Virus record (IMG/VR): IMGVR_UViG_3300001533_000754
Span: 1-32,028 of that record
Length of the DNA: 32,028 bases
Reading direction: 5' to 3' (one strand)
Source: a virus
Shown here: positions 30,982 to 32,028 of the stretch, one piece after another
Layout of the letters: every line of letters starts with the position of its first letter
How positions within the stretch are numbered: position 1 is the first letter of the stretch
The notes under the pieces: model-generated
What the model was told of the DNA's origin: nothing
The model's input: only the letters and a program-made list of their open reading frames with translations
Database searches by the model: none
Translations under genes and position numbers: made by a program

Positions 30982-32028
30982 ATGAGTTTAAATTTGCCAT
31001 TTGTCAGCGGAATACTCGGATACGGGTTCTCGGGATATTCGGGCTATTCAGGAATGGGCGGAGATAGCACATCTGGTTATAGTGGTTATTCAGGTATTAG
31101 CGGTTACAGTGGGATATCTGGCTATTCCGGTATGTCTGGTTATGGCGGCATGTCAGGATATTCAGGATCGGGAGAATCAGGTTATTCTGGCTACTCCGGT
31201 TATTCGGGACATAGCGGTTATTCTGGCTATTCAGGATGGTCTGGCACAAGTGGCTATTCGGGTTCTGGTGTATCTGGATATAGCGGTCTCGGCTTTAGTG
31301 GCTATAGCGGCTTTAGTGGCTATTCAGGAATATCGGGGTACAGCGGTTATAGCGGGATCAGTGGCTGGTCGGGTATATCAGGTTACAGTGGCGAAGGGAT
31401 AGTGAGTGTTGACGATACTCCTGTAGATGGTGCTACCACAGTACCTATAAGTTCAAACTGGGCGTATGACCACATTAACGATGCCGATGTTCATACGGCT
31501 GGGAACATTACAAATGTGCCTGCTGGGGATATTGCAGCAACTGATGTGCAGGCAGCTTTGAATGAGCTTGATACTGATAAACTCAATATCGCAGACATAG
31601 ACGACAGCCCTGTAGATGGAGTAACCGATGCTCCGATAAGTTCAAATTGGGCGTATGACAAGGTCGTTAGCGATGCTTTAGAGTGGCAACGATTCAAAGG
31701 CATTGACTTAACACCGAATCAGCTTCAATATATGTATAATCATAATACGAAGCTGATAGCGACTTGTGAAGCCGATGAGGCGTGGACTGATGGAAATTAT
31801 ATAGGTACATATGTTGCAACACATGGAGACGATACAGTTAATTATAAAGTAGGAACGCAAGGGATAAGCATTACTACAACATCTACTACATATAGGGCTA
31901 TTCATCTTGAAATATCAAAAGACTTGAGCGAGTTTGAAGACGGTAGTGAAAGCACTGTTGATGACTATATTGAGTTTAGTATATATTGTGCGGATGCTTC
32001 AAAAGTAACCAATTCAAATATTGTATTC
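30982..32028 (+). CDS. Tail fibre-like protein with Gly-Tyr-Ser repeats (3' end outside window)
   Basis: ATG 30982 follows AAAGGGAG and the frame is open for 349 codons to the window edge. Residues about 13-138 are Gly-X-Ser triplets, X mostly Tyr, Ile, Phe, Trp or Met, with few breaks and no proline. Then two related segments occur about 57 residues apart: DDTPVDGATTVPISSNWAYD and DDSPVDGVTDAPISSNWAYD. Between them is ATDVQAALNELDT, a motif common in phage tail fibres. Collagen-like and fibre repeats fit a host-recognition appendage. The absence of proline argues against a standard collagen helix. The adsorption domain would lie beyond the window. Confidence 0.85.
   Translation, partial: MSLNLPFVSGILGYGFSGYSGYSGMGGDSTSGYSGYSGISGYSGISGYSGMSGYGGMSGYSGSGESGYSGYSGYSGHSGYSGYSGWSGTSGYSGSGVSGYSGLGFSGYSGFSGYSGISGYSGYSGISGWSGISGYSGEGIVSVDDTPVDGATTVPISSNWAYDHINDADVHTAGNITNVPAGDIAATDVQAALNELDTDKLNIADIDDSPVDGVTDAPISSNWAYDKVVSDALEWQRFKGIDLTPNQLQYMYNHNTKLIATCEADEAWTDGNYIGTYVATHGDDTVNYKVGTQGISITTTSTTYRAIHLEISKDLSEFEDGSESTVDDYIEFSIYCADASKVTNSNIVF
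31018..31398 (+). repeat. Gly-Tyr-Ser coding repeat array
   Basis: About forty nine-base units of GGN-TAY-(AGY/TCN) type inside the tail-fibre gene. The codons vary between copies (Ser as AGC, AGT, TCA, TCC, TCG or TCT; Gly as GGA, GGC, GGG or GGT), so the protein repeat is conserved while the DNA is diversified. Frames other than the coding one remain open in places and give spurious hydrophobic ORFs. Confidence 0.9.

Noticed and set aside
31001-31402. Hydrophobic 133-residue ORF in another frame of the tail-fibre gene
   Set aside because: It is the out-of-frame reading of Gly-Tyr-Ser codons, giving Val/Ile/Ala-rich sequence. The fibre frame has the ribosome binding site and fibre motifs.
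13-32028. Stop-codon reassignment as in some phages
   Set aside because: TAA, TAG and TGA all end plausible genes (for example TAG at 10917 and 30970, TGA at 8037 and 16207), and no conserved domain runs through in-frame stops.
1-32028. Integrase, attachment site or transposase
   Set aside because: No recombinase or transposase motif was seen. The tRNA-like element alone does not establish an attachment site.

Overview
This window reads as part of a tailed double-stranded DNA phage genome, or a prophage or metagenomic phage contig, most likely with a short (podovirus-like) tail. The evidence is an ordered virion module: terminase large subunit, P22-type portal, acidic scaffold-like ORFs, HK97-fold-like major capsid protein, five consecutive head-tail adaptor-like genes, a 1743-residue tail nozzle/hub-like protein and a repeat-rich tail fibre-like protein cut by the right edge. 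No tape-measure, tail-tube or sheath gene lies between capsid and nozzle. No integrase or lysis gene is visible. The host cannot be named from the sequence. Ribosome binding sites are strong (AGGAGG, GGAGGA), all three stop codons are used normally, and codons are rich in ATA (Ile) and AGA/AGG (Arg).

Layout. (i) 1-880: two AT-rich small unknown genes closed by a clear terminator. (ii) 822-1816: about 1 kb without credible genes but dense in repeats: a 24-bp tandem array, a 22-bp-period CTWAGGG array, hairpins and a minus-strand terminator-like hairpin. It is the best candidate for an origin or control region. (iii) 1817-13107: a tightly packed plus-strand early operon with many ATGA overlaps. 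It holds SSB, a sulfotransferase-like protein, a GT-B fragment, a GT2 glycosyltransferase, a GroES-like cochaperonin, an orphan DnaA domain-IV-like protein, a 54-nt tRNA-like RNA, a YopX-like protein, small Cys-rich proteins, a PAPS-reductase-family PP-loop enzyme, a radical SAM protein, a winged-helix replication initiator split by a frameshift, a primase-helicase and an endonuclease-domain ORF without a start. (iv) 13097-13347: one small minus-strand gene and a 47-bp divergent intergenic region. (v) 13348-32028: the late packaging and structural operon.

How it fits together. SSB, the replication initiator, the primase-helicase and perhaps the DnaA-like protein form a replication set. The sulfotransferase-like, GT2, PP-loop and radical SAM genes suggest a modification activity whose target the sequence does not show. 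GroES may help fold the capsid. TerL carries a 366-residue LAGLIDADG-type intein exactly inside its Walker A motif, with the residues of a class 3 (WCT-type) intein and Leu at position 1.

Most notable points: the tRNA-like minihelix between two operon genes, the class-3-like intein, five adjacent adaptor-like genes, two repeat arrays in the non-coding kilobase, and three ORFs that look broken by frameshifts. Two of those breaks lie at or near simple-sequence runs, so sequencing error must be excluded.
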